A stretch of DNA of 46,183 nucleotides from Clostridia bacterium (GCA_017481065.1 JAFUPT010000019.1:1-46183), one strand, 5' to 3'. Shown: positions 25,035 through 33,339, counted from the first letter of the stretch. Numbers and translations: made by a program. The notes: generated from the letters alone by a model not told the origin.

Positions 25035-26150
25035 ATGGATAAGCGTGATGAGATCATCCGCACGCAGATGGACGTGATCGAGACGCTGATCAGCAACAAT
25101 ATGCGCCGTGTAGCGGACGATTTTTGGGGTTCTCCCTCCCCTGCGCCCAAGGCAAAGCCCCAGCAGCCCGAGGAAAAGAAGCCTGTACCGCAGGAAAAGG
25201 CCCCGGAGCAGAGCTCCGCACCCCAGGAAGAAGCGCTGCCCGTGGAAGATATCGATGATTTGAAGGCGGAGCTCAACGAGCTGATCGGCCTTGGCGGCGT
25301 AAAAAAAGAGGTGAATAACCTCATCAACATGGTCACCGTGCATAAACTGCGCCAGCAGCACGGCCTGAAATCCCCAGATATGTCCCTGCACATGGTGTTT
25401 TCCGGCAATCCCGGCACAGGCAAGACCACCATCGCCCGCATGATGGCCCGCATCTACCGCAGCCTGGGCATTCTTTCCAAGGGACAGTTGGTGGAGGTGG
25501 ACCGTTCGGGCCTCGTGGCCGGCTATGTCGGCCAGACCGCCACCAAGACCAGCAAGGTAATCGAGGGCGCTCTCGGCGGCGTGCTCTTCATCGACGAGGC
25601 GTACGCACTGAACTCCAATTCCGAAAATGATTTCGGACAGGAGGCCATCAATACCCTGCTCAAGGCTATGGAGGACCACCGCGAAGACCTAGTGGTAATT
25701 GTTGCCGGCTACGATGGGCTGATGGACACCTTCATCCACTCCAATCCCGGCCTGGAATCCCGCTTCAACCGTTACCTGCATTTCGATGATTACAACGTGG
25801 ATGAAATGCTCGCCATTCTTGATATGCAGCTAAAAAAGGGCCAGTACACGCTGGATGAGGCCGCACGCGCCGCTGCAAAGGAATATATCGAGGCTTCCAA
25901 CACCAGCTCCATCGCCTTCGGCAACGCGCGCGGCATCCGGAATATCTTTGAAAAGCTGATGGTAGAGCAGGCAAACCGCCTCTCCAAAGAGGAAAATCTC
26001 TCCAAGGAGGCGCTGATGTGCATCACCGAGGCAGATGTGCTTGCCGCCCGTGCAAATGATACGCAGCTTGCCAAGGCGGAGCTCGCCAAGAAGCAGATGG
26101 AAGAAAATACAAAGGCCGCAATCGAGGAATTGCAGAATTTGATGAAATAA
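25035..26150 (+). CDS. AAA+ ATPase of the CbbX/SpoVK family
   Basis: 371 residues. A short N-terminal helical part (1-30) and a Pro/Glu/Lys-rich linker (32-70) precede one AAA+ module: Walker A GNPGTGKTT (124-132), Walker B GGVLFIDEAYAL, sensor and arginine-finger region NPGLESRFNRYLHFDDY, and a lid with GNARGIRNIFEKLMVEQANRL. CbbX and SpoVK proteins are ring-forming remodelling ATPases; CbbX reactivates Rubisco and SpoVK acts in spore maturation. No Rubisco is present, so a sporulation or general remodelling role is possible but unproven. It starts at ATG 25035 after AAGGAG and is monocistronic. Confidence 0.88.
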   Translation: MDKRDEIIRTQMDVIETLISNNMRRVADDFWGSPSPAPKAKPQQPEEKKPVPQEKAPEQSSAPQEEALPVEDIDDLKAELNELIGLGGVKKEVNNLINMVTVHKLRQQHGLKSPDMSLHMVFSGNPGTGKTTIARMMARIYRSLGILSKGQLVEVDRSGLVAGYVGQTATKTSKVIEGALGGVLFIDEAYALNSNSENDFGQEAINTLLKAMEDHREDLVVIVAGYDGLMDTFIHSNPGLESRFNRYLHFDDYNVDEMLAILDMQLKKGQYTLDEAARAAAKEYIEASNTSSIAFGNARGIRNIFEKLMVEQANRLSKEENLSKEALMCITEADVLAARANDTQLAKAELAKKQMEENTKAAIEELQNLMK

Positions 26151-26165
26151 GCGACCAAAGTCTAT

Positions 26166-26209
26166 ATAAAACAAACCGAAGTCTTCTTTCAGACTTCGGT
26201 TTGTTTTAT
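26166..26209. terminator. Bidirectional terminator between the AAA+ ATPase gene and nrdG
   Basis: A perfect 19-bp stem: 26166-26184 pairs with 26191-26209 around a 6-base loop, with A/T-rich bases giving U tracts both ways. The core ACCGAAGTCT/AGACTTCGGT recurs elsewhere. The nrdG stop codon lies inside the right arm. Confidence 0.93.
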
Positions 26210-26697
26210 GATATTTCGATTGCAGCGCCCGCTTTCAGGGACTTTTTTACATCGATCAGCCGCTGGTTGGAGGAGCCGCGGAAGCGGCATTCCAGTGTTT
26301 TCTTTTCCAGAATGAAGCGGCCATCGACAAGCACATCGATTTCCCGGAGCAATTCCATCCACTCGCTCTTTCCCGCGACGAGTTCCTCAAAGGTATAGCC
26401 TGTGTAGCACCACACATTGAGTCCGGCAGCACGAGCGCCCCGGGCAATCTCCGCGCAGGCTCCGCTCTGGCAGAAGGGTTCACCGCCGCTGAGTGTTATA
26501 CCGTCCAGAAGGGGATTTTCCCGCATCTGATCGAGGATTTTTGCCGTCTCCTCTTCCCTGCCCCCGGAAAAATCGTGGGTCTGGGGGTTGTGGCAGCCGG
26601 GACAGTGGTGCGGGCAGCCCTGGGTGAATATGGTCAGACGAAATCCCGGGCCATCCACGATGGAATCATTCACGATTCCGGCAATGCGGATCTTCAT
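26206..26697 (-). CDS. nrdG: Anaerobic ribonucleotide reductase activating protein
   Basis: 163 residues, the usual NrdG size. The radical-SAM motif CPHHCPGCHNPQTHDF, GITLSGGEPFCQ and WCYTGYTFEEL are family hallmarks. It generates the glycyl radical on NrdD so that ribonucleotides can be reduced without oxygen. nrdD is not in the window; instead nrdG is the last gene of an operon with an RpiR regulator and an HI0933 flavoprotein. ATG 26697 overlaps the flavoprotein stop by ATGA, with GGAGG upstream. Confidence 0.93.
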   Translation of the reverse strand: MKIRIAGIVNDSIVDGPGFRLTIFTQGCPHHCPGCHNPQTHDFSGGREEETAKILDQMRENPLLDGITLSGGEPFCQSGACAEIARGARAAGLNVWCYTGYTFEELVAGKSEWMELLREIDVLVDGRFILEKKTLECRFRGSSNQRLIDVKKSLKAGAAIEIS

Positions 26698-27944
26698 GCT
26701 CCCGCCTCCGCAGCCGATCTGCCCGCCAGCGCACCGGAAGAGAAGGCGATCTGCAGGTTATAGCCGCCGGTCTGGGCATCCACATCCATTAGCTCCCCGG
26801 CAAAATAGAGGCCGGGCAGGATTTTCGATTCCATGGTGGAGGGATTGATCTCCTTCACGCTGACGCCGCCGCGGGTGACGATGGCTTCCTCGAAGCCGCG
26901 CAGCTTCTTGGGTGTGAGCGGCAGGTTTTTCAAAAGGTTCAGGATCGTCGCGCGCTGGGCCTGGGTGATGCTGTTCACCGGAGTCTGGGGAGAAATTCCT
27001 GCGATCACGAGGATCTGCTGGCCCAGGCTGTGGGGAACGAGGCCATCCATCATGGCGGTGAGGCGCTTGCGCTGGAACTCCTGGAAATCCCGCAGCAGGC
27101 GCGCGTCCAGGGTCTGCTCGTCCAATGCGGGTTTCAGGTCGATGCACATGCGCACATCGCTGAGCTCCTCCGGCATGTAGCTGGAGAGGGTGAGCGCCAG
27201 CGGGCCGCTGATGCCATAGTGAGTGAAGAGCATTTCGCCCTGCTCATCATAAAAATACTTTTTCTTCTTGCCGCCGGTCTTCCATGCACGCAGGGCCACG
27301 TTTTTCAGGGAAAGGCCGGTGAGAATGGAGGGCCAGCTCTCCTTCGTTTCAATGGGAACCAGCGCCGGAATGGGCTTCTGGATGCTGTGTCCGGCATCCC
27401 CGGCAAACTTATAGCCATCCCCCGTGGAACCGGTGAGCGGATAGCTCGCGCCGCCGGTGCAGAGGATCACCGCGTCGCCGAATACCTTGCCGCCGCCCTC
27501 CAGCTCCACGCCGCAGCAGCGGCCGCCGCTCTGGAGAACTTTGGAAACGCGCGTATTGTATTCGATTTCCACGCCCAGCTTTTCCAGCTCGCGGCGCAGG
27601 GCATTGGTGATATCGCTGGCGTGGTCGGAGACCGGGAATACGCGGTTGCCGCGCTCCACCTTCAGCGGAACGCCCAGGCTCTCCATCAGATCCATCATAT
27701 CCTGGTTATTAAAGGCAGCAAAGGATGCGTATAGGAAGCGCGGATTGCGCACGATGGCGCGCATGAATGCCTCGCCCTCCGCAGCGTTGGTGAGGTTGCA
27801 GCGGCCCTTTCCGGTGATATACACCTTCTTGCCCAGCTTTTCATTGCGCTCCAGCAGCATGACGGAAGCGCCGTTTCTCGCGGCAAAGAGCGCGGCCAGC
27901 ATGCCGGCCGCGCCTCCGCCAATCACAAGGATTTTCCTGGTCAT
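26694..27944 (-). CDS. HI0933/YhiN family FAD-dependent oxidoreductase
   Basis: 416 residues. An N-terminal Rossmann FAD loop (VIGGGAAGMLAALFAARNGASVMLLERNEKLGKKV) is followed by YITGKGRCNLTN, the family signature, with ATGGASYPLTGSTGDGY-like text (CTGGASYPLTGSTGDGY) in the middle and a C-terminal FAD contact (PGLYFAGELMDVDAQTGGYNLQIAFSSG). The family is broad; one clostridial member (BaiN) reduces bile acid intermediates, but membership alone does not show that here. AGGAG sits seven bases before ATG 27944. It lies 15 bases after the RpiR gene and overlaps nrdG by four bases. Confidence 0.93.
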   Translation of the reverse strand: MTRKILVIGGGAAGMLAALFAARNGASVMLLERNEKLGKKVYITGKGRCNLTNAAEGEAFMRAIVRNPRFLYASFAAFNNQDMMDLMESLGVPLKVERGNRVFPVSDHASDITNALRRELEKLGVEIEYNTRVSKVLQSGGRCCGVELEGGGKVFGDAVILCTGGASYPLTGSTGDGYKFAGDAGHSIQKPIPALVPIETKESWPSILTGLSLKNVALRAWKTGGKKKKYFYDEQGEMLFTHYGISGPLALTLSSYMPEELSDVRMCIDLKPALDEQTLDARLLRDFQEFQRKRLTAMMDGLVPHSLGQQILVIAGISPQTPVNSITQAQRATILNLLKNLPLTPKKLRGFEEAIVTRGGVSVKEINPSTMESKILPGLYFAGELMDVDAQTGGYNLQIAFSSGALAGRSAAEAGA

Positions 27945-27959
27945 ATTCTTTCTCCTGCT

Positions 27960-28826
27960 TTATTCGCTGGCCTTGGCGAGATACACATCGTATTCCGCCC
28001 AGATGGCCTCCATCTTGTTGAAGAAATCAGAAACTTCCGTGCGCCTGCGCTGGCCGAGCGCCACGATCAGTGCATTGATCAGGGACAGCGGCGCGGCGAA
28101 GGAATCCACGAAGGAGGACATATCGCTCTTCGCCATCAGGCAGATATCCGCCGTGGAATGGAGTGGCGAGAGCGGGCCATCGGTAATGGCAATCAGGGAA
28201 GCACCCTGCCTGCGGGCAAATTCCATGGCTTCAATGGATCGGGAAGTATAGCGCGGGAAGGAAATGCCGATCAGCAAATCGCCCTCGCCGATGCGGGAAA
28301 GCTGCTCGAATACATCGCTCACGCCGGAGGTAACCACGCGCACATTCGGGAAAATAAACTTCAAATAATGCACGAAGAATTCGGCGATGGGCGCGGAAGC
28401 GCGCAGGCCCATCACATAAATCTGCCGGGCCTGGATGATGGTATCGATGGCATTTTCAAAGGAAACCAGGTCAATTTCATCCAGCGTGGAACGAATGTTC
28501 TGGATATCCGCCTTGAGCACCTTGTTGAGCACCTGGGCATGATCCATATCGCTGGTCATTTCAAAGCGCTGGGAGGCAGTAAGGCGGTGGCGCAGCAATT
28601 CCTGCAGGGCCTTCTGCAGCTGCGGATATCCGCTGTATCCCAGGGCTGCTGCAAAGCGGACTACCGTGGATTCTGATACGCCCACATATTCGCCCAATTT
28701 CGAGGCAGTCATAAACACAACTTTATCGTAATGGGTCACGATGCATTCTGCAATCCTGCGGTGGCTCTTGGAGAGCTTTTTTCCGCTGTGGTTCAAGCGG
28801 CGGATCAGTTCCTGCGCGTTGTCCAA
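27960..28826 (-). CDS. MurR/RpiR family transcriptional regulator
   Basis: 288 residues. The N-terminal helix-turn-helix domain (about 1-75; KSHRRIAECIVTHYDKVVFMTASKLGEYVGVSESTVVRFAAALGYSGYPQLQKAL) and C-terminal SIS sugar-phosphate domain (QIYVMGLRASAPIAEFFVHYL, ISFPRYTSRSIEAMEFA) are typical. The ligand is normally a phosphosugar. The start is placed at TTG 28826 because GGAGG is eight bases upstream; a GTG at 28835 lies inside the Shine-Dalgarno itself. It heads an operon with a flavoprotein and nrdG, with no sugar genes adjacent, so its targets are unclear. Confidence 0.92.
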   Translation of the reverse strand: MDNAQELIRRLNHSGKKLSKSHRRIAECIVTHYDKVVFMTASKLGEYVGVSESTVVRFAAALGYSGYPQLQKALQELLRHRLTASQRFEMTSDMDHAQVLNKVLKADIQNIRSTLDEIDLVSFENAIDTIIQARQIYVMGLRASAPIAEFFVHYLKFIFPNVRVVTSGVSDVFEQLSRIGEGDLLIGISFPRYTSRSIEAMEFARRQGASLIAITDGPLSPLHSTADICLMAKSDMSSFVDSFAAPLSLINALIVALGQRRRTEVSDFFNKMEAIWAEYDVYLAKASE

Positions 28827-28873
28827 TTCAATCACCTCCGAAGTGGAATTTCCATATAGAAAAATTCAGATGT

Positions 28874-28902
28874 ATTATACCCCAAAAATCCCCAATTTGC
28901 AA
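28874..28902 (-). promoter_or_regulatory. Sigma-A promoter of the rpiR-like operon
   Basis: TTGCAA (28897-28902), a 17-base spacer and TATAAT (28874-28879) on the minus strand. Confidence 0.85.
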
Positions 28903-29055
28903 GCGAAACCTGCAATCATTGCAAATTTTAATGCAGATGCAGGAATTGAAGCCGGGTTTTGAACAGGCGAGTTGCGTTCTTTTCATATCCTTCATGCAGG
29001 TTCTAGCTGCCGGGACAGGCGAATATATTGGAAGCGACGTGCGGGAGGTGGTTTC

Positions 29056-29919
29056 ATGATTCGATTCCGGGTTGTAAAGGGTTCCCATGTGCTGCTGGCG
29101 CTGGCGATACTTGCGCTGCTTGTTGTGCTGGCGGTGATCCTGCTGCAAAGCGCGGCGCCCGCCGGCCAGACAGCGCTCGTTCCCACCCAAACCGTGGAGG
29201 CAAAGGTTCTTGAGGCCTTTGCCTCCGCCGGTTTGGAGGGCGGATTCAAGATCACCGTGATCCCCGATCCCACCCCCAGCGCCGCACCCCGGAACGGCAA
29301 GCGCATACTGATCTACCACACCCACACGCACGAAGCCTATTCCCAGGTGGAAGGCGATCCCTATGTCGCCGTGGAAACCTGGCGCACGAAGGATGAGGAG
29401 CACAGCGTGGTGCGCCTCGGCAGCATTCTCGCGCAGATGCTGGAGGAAATGGGCTATGATGTGGTGCACGACCAGACGGATCATGAGCAGCAGGATATCA
29501 ACAGCTCCTATGTGCGCTCCCTGGCAACTTTGGAGGGCTACACAGATCTTTTCGACCTGACCATCGACCTGCATCGCGACGCCTATGTGGAGAGCCTGGA
29601 GCCATGCTACACCGATGGAAACAGCGAATATGCCCAGCTGATGCTGCTGGTGGGGCGCGGCGATGCCTATGAGGACGATGAGAAGCCGGATTACGAGGGG
29701 AACCTCTCCTTCGCCCAGCGCCTCACCAGCGCCATGAACGCGGAATTGCCCGGCATTTGCCGGAATGTTACCGTGAAAAAGGGGCGCTACAACCAGCACA
29801 TCGGCAGGCGCGCGATCCTCGTAGAAGTGGGCCACAATTTAAATACCCTGCCGCAGGCCATCAATTCCATCCCCTGCCTCGCCCGCGCCATCGACAAAAC
29901 ACTTCGACAAAATCATTAA
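29056..29919 (+). CDS. spoIIP: Stage II sporulation protein P
   Basis: 287 residues. One N-terminal membrane helix (10-32) and a linker lead to the SpoIIP amidase/endopeptidase domain. Zinc-site motifs typical of the family are visible: ILIYHTHTHEAY (His88, Glu93), DLTIDLHRDAY and RAILVEVGHNLNTL. SpoIIP cleaves stem peptides from peptidoglycan during forespore engulfment with SpoIID, also in this window. Start ATG 29056 has GGGAGGTG five bases before it. Known neighbours in other spore formers are gpr or spoIVB; here the next gene is the Spo0A homologue, on the same strand. Confidence 0.9.
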   Translation: MIRFRVVKGSHVLLALAILALLVVLAVILLQSAAPAGQTALVPTQTVEAKVLEAFASAGLEGGFKITVIPDPTPSAAPRNGKRILIYHTHTHEAYSQVEGDPYVAVETWRTKDEEHSVVRLGSILAQMLEEMGYDVVHDQTDHEQQDINSSYVRSLATLEGYTDLFDLTIDLHRDAYVESLEPCYTDGNSEYAQLMLLVGRGDAYEDDEKPDYEGNLSFAQRLTSAMNAELPGICRNVTVKKGRYNQHIGRRAILVEVGHNLNTLPQAINSIPCLARAIDKTLRQNH

Positions 29920-29937
29920 ATCCACAACTTTTCGATT
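29890..29937. promoter_or_regulatory. Cluster of 0A-box-like sites
   Basis: On the minus strand TGTCGAA (29903-29909) matches the Spo0A box consensus exactly; TGTCGAT (29890-29896) and AATCGAA (29931-29937) are near matches. They lie at the 3' end of spoIIP, immediately before the promoter of the Spo0A homologue. Confidence 0.5.
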
Positions 29938-29944
29938 CAGGGCA

Positions 29945-29973
29945 TTGACTTATCACAAACTGTGTGTTATATT
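29945..29973 (+). promoter_or_regulatory. Promoter of the Spo0A homologue
   Basis: TTGACT (29945-29950), a 17-base spacer, TATATT (29968-29973). A leader of about 58 bases ends in AAGGAG before ATG 30038. Confidence 0.75.
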
Positions 29974-30037
29974 TTGGTTGTAGGTGCTATTGGTTATTTA
30001 ATGCTTCTATTCGTAGCTAATTTAAGGAGTTGTTAAT

Positions 30038-30769
30038 ATGAATAAGATACGATTGCTGATTGCGGACTCCGATGTACGCCTTACTGAACAGATTGCCAGC
30101 TGTCTGAATTCCTATGCAGATATTGAAGTAGTTGCCACGGAGCAAAACGGGCGGGACGCCTTGAAGCGCATCCGCAGCCTGCGCCCGGACGCCGTACTCT
30201 TTGAACTGCTTCTGCCCGGGCTCGATGGATTGAGCCTGCTGCGCTCCATCCGCGAGATGGATGATACGCCTGCAACCATATGCTGCACCAGTATGTATTC
30301 CGATGTTTCCGTGGAGGCTGCTCGCCTGTGCGGCATTTCTTATCTGGTGTACAAGCCCTTCGAACCCCGCTCGCTGCATCCCATACTGGTTTCCTGCACG
30401 GATATCCACCGCAACCTGAAGCGGCTCAACCATGAAGCATTCGCCGGCAACAATGATCCGGAGGCCCAGAGCGCCTTTATCCGGAATTACATTGTGTCCC
30501 TCGGCGTACCGACAAAGCTGATCGGCTGCAGCTATCTCACCGAAGCCGTGCGCCTCGCCAGAATTGATGGTTCCCTGCTGCGCAACCTCTCCAAGGGACT
30601 GTATCTGGAAATCGCCCGAAGCATGGATACCACGCCTTCCCGCATCGAGCGCTGCATTCGCACTGCGATTTCCGATGCCTACCACAACAGCGATCTATGC
30701 AGCCGCATGCCCACCTGCCCAACCAACAAAGAATTTATCAACTACATACTTTGCAACATCCAGGCTTGA
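30038..30769 (+). CDS. spo0A: Spo0A homologue with Glu at the phosphoacceptor site
   Basis: 243 residues. The N-terminal receiver domain (1-120) has Asp10, Thr84 and Lys106 of the family, but the phosphoacceptor Asp is replaced: DAVLFELLLPGLDGL places Glu56 where Bacillus Spo0A has Asp56, and the second pocket acid is Ser11. The C-terminal Spo0A DNA-binding domain is clear (LIGCSYLTEAVRLARIDGSLL; LYLEIARSMDTTPSRIERCIRTAISDAY; PTNKEFINYIL). Spo0A controls entry into sporulation. Glu often mimics phospho-Asp, so it could be constitutively active or signal-independent. It may be the only Spo0A or a paralogue; the rest of the genome decides. It is shorter than Bacillus Spo0A (267). Confidence 0.87.
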   Translation: MNKIRLLIADSDVRLTEQIASCLNSYADIEVVATEQNGRDALKRIRSLRPDAVLFELLLPGLDGLSLLRSIREMDDTPATICCTSMYSDVSVEAARLCGISYLVYKPFEPRSLHPILVSCTDIHRNLKRLNHEAFAGNNDPEAQSAFIRNYIVSLGVPTKLIGCSYLTEAVRLARIDGSLLRNLSKGLYLEIARSMDTTPSRIERCIRTAISDAYHNSDLCSRMPTCPTNKEFINYILCNIQA

Positions 30770-30772
30770 TGA

Positions 30773-30801
30773 TTGAATTTTCCCCGTCCTTGTGTTATCA
30801 T
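30773..30801 (+). promoter_or_regulatory. Promoter of udk
   Basis: TTGAAT (30773-30778), a 17-base spacer, TATCAT (30796-30801) with TGT before it (extended -10). Confidence 0.78.
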
Positions 30802-30820
30802 AAATGGTGACAACACAAGG
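30788..30820. repeat. Inverted repeat over the udk promoter, candidate operator
   Basis: CCTTGTGTT (30788-30796) and AACACAAGG (30812-30820), perfect nine-base arms with a 15-base gap. It spans from the spacer and first base of the -10 box to the Shine-Dalgarno. Confidence 0.5.
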
Positions 30821-30830
30821 AGGGAATTTT

Positions 30831-31448
30831 ATGCTCGTAATCGGCATCTGCGGCGCAAGCGGCAGCGGAAAATCCACCCTGGCAAAGGAACTTGAGGCAC
30901 GCCTGAACCGGCGCTGCATCTATTTGAAGCAGGATTCCTACTACAAGGACCATCCGGACATGAGCTTCGAGGAGCGCGAAAAAATCAATTACGATGAACC
31001 CGAGGCCTTTGAGCATGATGTGCTCTGCGCAGACCTGTATTCCCTGCGGGAAGGCAGGAGCATTACCTCCAAGGATTACGATTATACCCAGCATCGCCGC
31101 TGCGATTCCGGCTCGGTGATCGAGCCTGCGGATGTGGTGCTGATCGAGGGCATCCATGTATTTTATGATCCCGCCGTGCGCGATCTGCTGGATTTCAAAA
31201 TTTACATCCAGGTGGACCCGGACGTGTGCCTGCTGCGCCGCGTAAAGCGGGATATCCGCGACCGCGGCCGAAACATCGAAGGCATTTACCACCAGTACCT
31301 GAACACGGTAAAGCCCATGTATGAGCAGCATATCCGCAACTATGTGGAGCATGCGGATCTGATCGTGGCCCGCGGCGGCAAAAATGCGAAGATTGTGGAT
31401 ATCCTCGCCCACTACATCAATTCCGGCATGCTGAACGAGGGCGTGTGA
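30831..31448 (+). CDS. udk: Uridine kinase-family nucleoside kinase
   Basis: 205 residues, the usual uridine kinase size. Walker A GASGSGKST (8-16), LKQDSYYKD (base and nucleoside contact), the YDEPEAFEHDVL block, DYTQHRR and a VVLIEGIHVFYD segment match uridine/cytidine kinase, which phosphorylates uridine or cytidine with ATP or GTP in pyrimidine salvage. Start ATG 30831 follows AAGGAGGG by six bases. It is the first gene of a probable two-gene operon with the alcohol dehydrogenase 18 bases downstream. Confidence 0.92.
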   Translation: MLVIGICGASGSGKSTLAKELEARLNRRCIYLKQDSYYKDHPDMSFEEREKINYDEPEAFEHDVLCADLYSLREGRSITSKDYDYTQHRRCDSGSVIEPADVVLIEGIHVFYDPAVRDLLDFKIYIQVDPDVCLLRRVKRDIRDRGRNIEGIYHQYLNTVKPMYEQHIRNYVEHADLIVARGGKNAKIVDILAHYINSGMLNEGV

Positions 31449-31466
31449 GCCCGGAAAGGACAGACT

Positions 31467-32480
31467 ATGAAGGGCCTGTACGGACGAAAGGGTTTTGATA
31501 TTGAGCTGCGGGAGCGGGCCGATAAGGCGGTTTCCGGCCGTTTGGCGCGCATCCGCGTGCATGCATGCGGAGTCTGCGGCACAGATCTGCATTTCCTGCG
31601 GGATATGGAGGATTGGACGCCCCTGGGGCACGAAATTTCCGCCGAGGTGATCGAGATCGGCGCGGAGGTCACCCGTGTAAAGCCCGGCGACAGGGTAATC
31701 TGCGAGGATGTGAGCATGTGCGGCGCCTGCGAAGCCTGCAAGACGGGCCGCGTGGACCTGTGCCGCAGCGGATATACGTTGGAGGACCAGCCCGGCATGT
31801 CTGATGAGATGGTGGTGCACGAGAATATGCTCAATGTGTTCACCGGCATCGACCCGGTCGCCGCCTCCATGGTGGAACCGCTGGCCGTAGCCATTCGCGG
31901 CGTGGATATGCTCAAGCTCCGGCCGCTGGAATCGGTGGCCATCTTCGGCATGGGCGCAATCGGCCTGTTCAGCGCTGCCTACGCGCGCATGCTGGGCGCG
32001 GGGAGAATCGCCATGTTTGCACGTTCCCGGGGCAGCCAGCGCAACAGCGCCGCCGAGAGCGCCGCGATGGACCTCGGCGCGGACGAGGTTTACTACACTG
32101 CGGAAGCGGATTACATCGAAAAGGCGCTGGAAAAGGGCGCGTTTGACGCCGCTATTATCGCCGCACCGCCCTCCCTCACCGCCCAGGCCATGGAACTGCT
32201 GGGCTACGGCGGCCGGGCGCTGGTAATGGGCGTGAGCTTCGGCGCAGATACCAGCTGCCAGATCAACGTGAGCGACATGGTATTCAACAAAAAGCAGCTG
32301 CTGACCTCCATCGCAGAGCCGGCGCTGAACTTCCCGCTCTCCATCGAGCTGATCCGCTCCGGCCGCATAGACGCAAACCGCATCATCACCCATACGCTGA
32401 GTCTGGATGAAGCCGCAAAACTAAAGGAACTCTTCGGGAAAGATGCTCCGGCGATCAAGGCTGTGATGCTCTGCCAATAA
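31467..32480 (+). CDS. Zinc-dependent medium-chain alcohol/polyol dehydrogenase
   Basis: 337 residues. Catalytic zinc ligands Cys37 (CGVCGTD), His55 and Glu56 (PLGHE) and the structural zinc site Cys85, 88, 91, 99 (CGACEACKTGRVDLC) are present; the Rossmann motif is VAIFGMGAIGLFSAAYAR. It oxidises a secondary alcohol or sugar alcohol (sorbitol, galactitol-1-phosphate or threonine type) with NAD(P); the substrate cannot be told. Start ATG 31467 follows GGAAAGGA. It lies downstream of udk with a strong terminator after it. Confidence 0.9.
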   Translation: MKGLYGRKGFDIELRERADKAVSGRLARIRVHACGVCGTDLHFLRDMEDWTPLGHEISAEVIEIGAEVTRVKPGDRVICEDVSMCGACEACKTGRVDLCRSGYTLEDQPGMSDEMVVHENMLNVFTGIDPVAASMVEPLAVAIRGVDMLKLRPLESVAIFGMGAIGLFSAAYARMLGAGRIAMFARSRGSQRNSAAESAAMDLGADEVYYTAEADYIEKALEKGAFDAAIIAAPPSLTAQAMELLGYGGRALVMGVSFGADTSCQINVSDMVFNKKQLLTSIAEPALNFPLSIELIRSGRIDANRIITHTLSLDEAAKLKELFGKDAPAIKAVMLCQ

Positions 32481-32507
32481 AAAAGCTGCTTACGCAGCTT
32501 TTTTATT
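32476..32507. terminator. Bidirectional terminator between the dehydrogenase gene and uppP
   Basis: AATAAAAAAGCTGC (32476-32489) pairs perfectly with GCAGCTTTTTTATT (32494-32507); loop TTAC. It serves convergent genes. Confidence 0.94.
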
Positions 32508-33339
32508 ATATAACGCCCAATACCAGCAGGATAATTACAACGATACCCAGCAGAATGCGGTACCAGCCGAACAGCTTGAAATCATGCTTTTTGATATAGG
32601 CCATCAGGAACTTGATTACCAGCAGGCTCACCACAAAGGCCGTGACCATGCCCACCAGCAGCACCACCAGCTCTGCGGGCGCGAATTCCAGGCCAAAATC
32701 CAGCAGCTTGAGAGCGCTCATGCCAAACATTACCGGAACCGCCAGGAAAAATGTGAATTCCGCGGCAGCCACGCGGCTCACGCCCAGCAGCAGCGCGCCC
32801 ACGATGGTTGCGCCGGAGCGGGAGGTGCCGGGAATGATGGAGAGCACCTGGAAGAGGCCGATCAGCAGCGCGGTGGAATAAGAAATATCCGAGAGGCGGC
32901 GAATCCGGGGCCGTGCTTTGCGCTTTGCCAGCAGTATAAAGGCCACGCCGTAGATGATGAGCATCAGGGAAATGACCAGCGGGGTGTGCAGGTGATCCTC
33001 GATAAAATCATCAAAGAGGATCGTGGCCGCCGCGCCGGGGATGCAGGCCACCACCACTTTGAGCCAGGTATGTATGGTGCGCATGCGGACGAAGGGCTTG
33101 GATTTATCCTTCGTCTGGAAGGGCCACATCTTCTTCCAGAAGAGCAGGATTACGGCGAAGATCGCGCCCAGCTGGATGATGTAGAAGAACATTTCCTTGA
33201 AGTCCTCGCCCATCCGGAGCGGCATGAATGCATCCACCAGGAGCATGTGGCCCGTGCTGCTGATGGGCAGCCATTCGGTTATGCCCTCGACGATGCCTAG
33301 GAAGATCACCTTCAGGATTTCGATAAAGTTAAGTTCCAT
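32506..33339 (-). CDS. uppP: Undecaprenyl-diphosphatase
   Basis: 277 residues of the BacA/UppP family with about eight membrane helices. Signatures: EGITEWLPISSTGH (18-31) and PGTSRSGATIVGA, the two catalytic blocks. It removes a phosphate from undecaprenyl diphosphate on the outer face of the membrane, recycling the lipid carrier for cell wall synthesis; overexpression gives bacitracin resistance. ATG 33339 is chosen over an ATG five codons upstream because GGAGG is eight bases before it. Confidence 0.95.
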   Translation of the reverse strand: MELNFIEILKVIFLGIVEGITEWLPISSTGHMLLVDAFMPLRMGEDFKEMFFYIIQLGAIFAVILLFWKKMWPFQTKDKSKPFVRMRTIHTWLKVVVACIPGAAATILFDDFIEDHLHTPLVISLMLIIYGVAFILLAKRKARPRIRRLSDISYSTALLIGLFQVLSIIPGTSRSGATIVGALLLGVSRVAAAEFTFFLAVPVMFGMSALKLLDFGLEFAPAELVVLLVGMVTAFVVSLLVIKFLMAYIKKHDFKLFGWYRILLGIVVIILLVLGVI

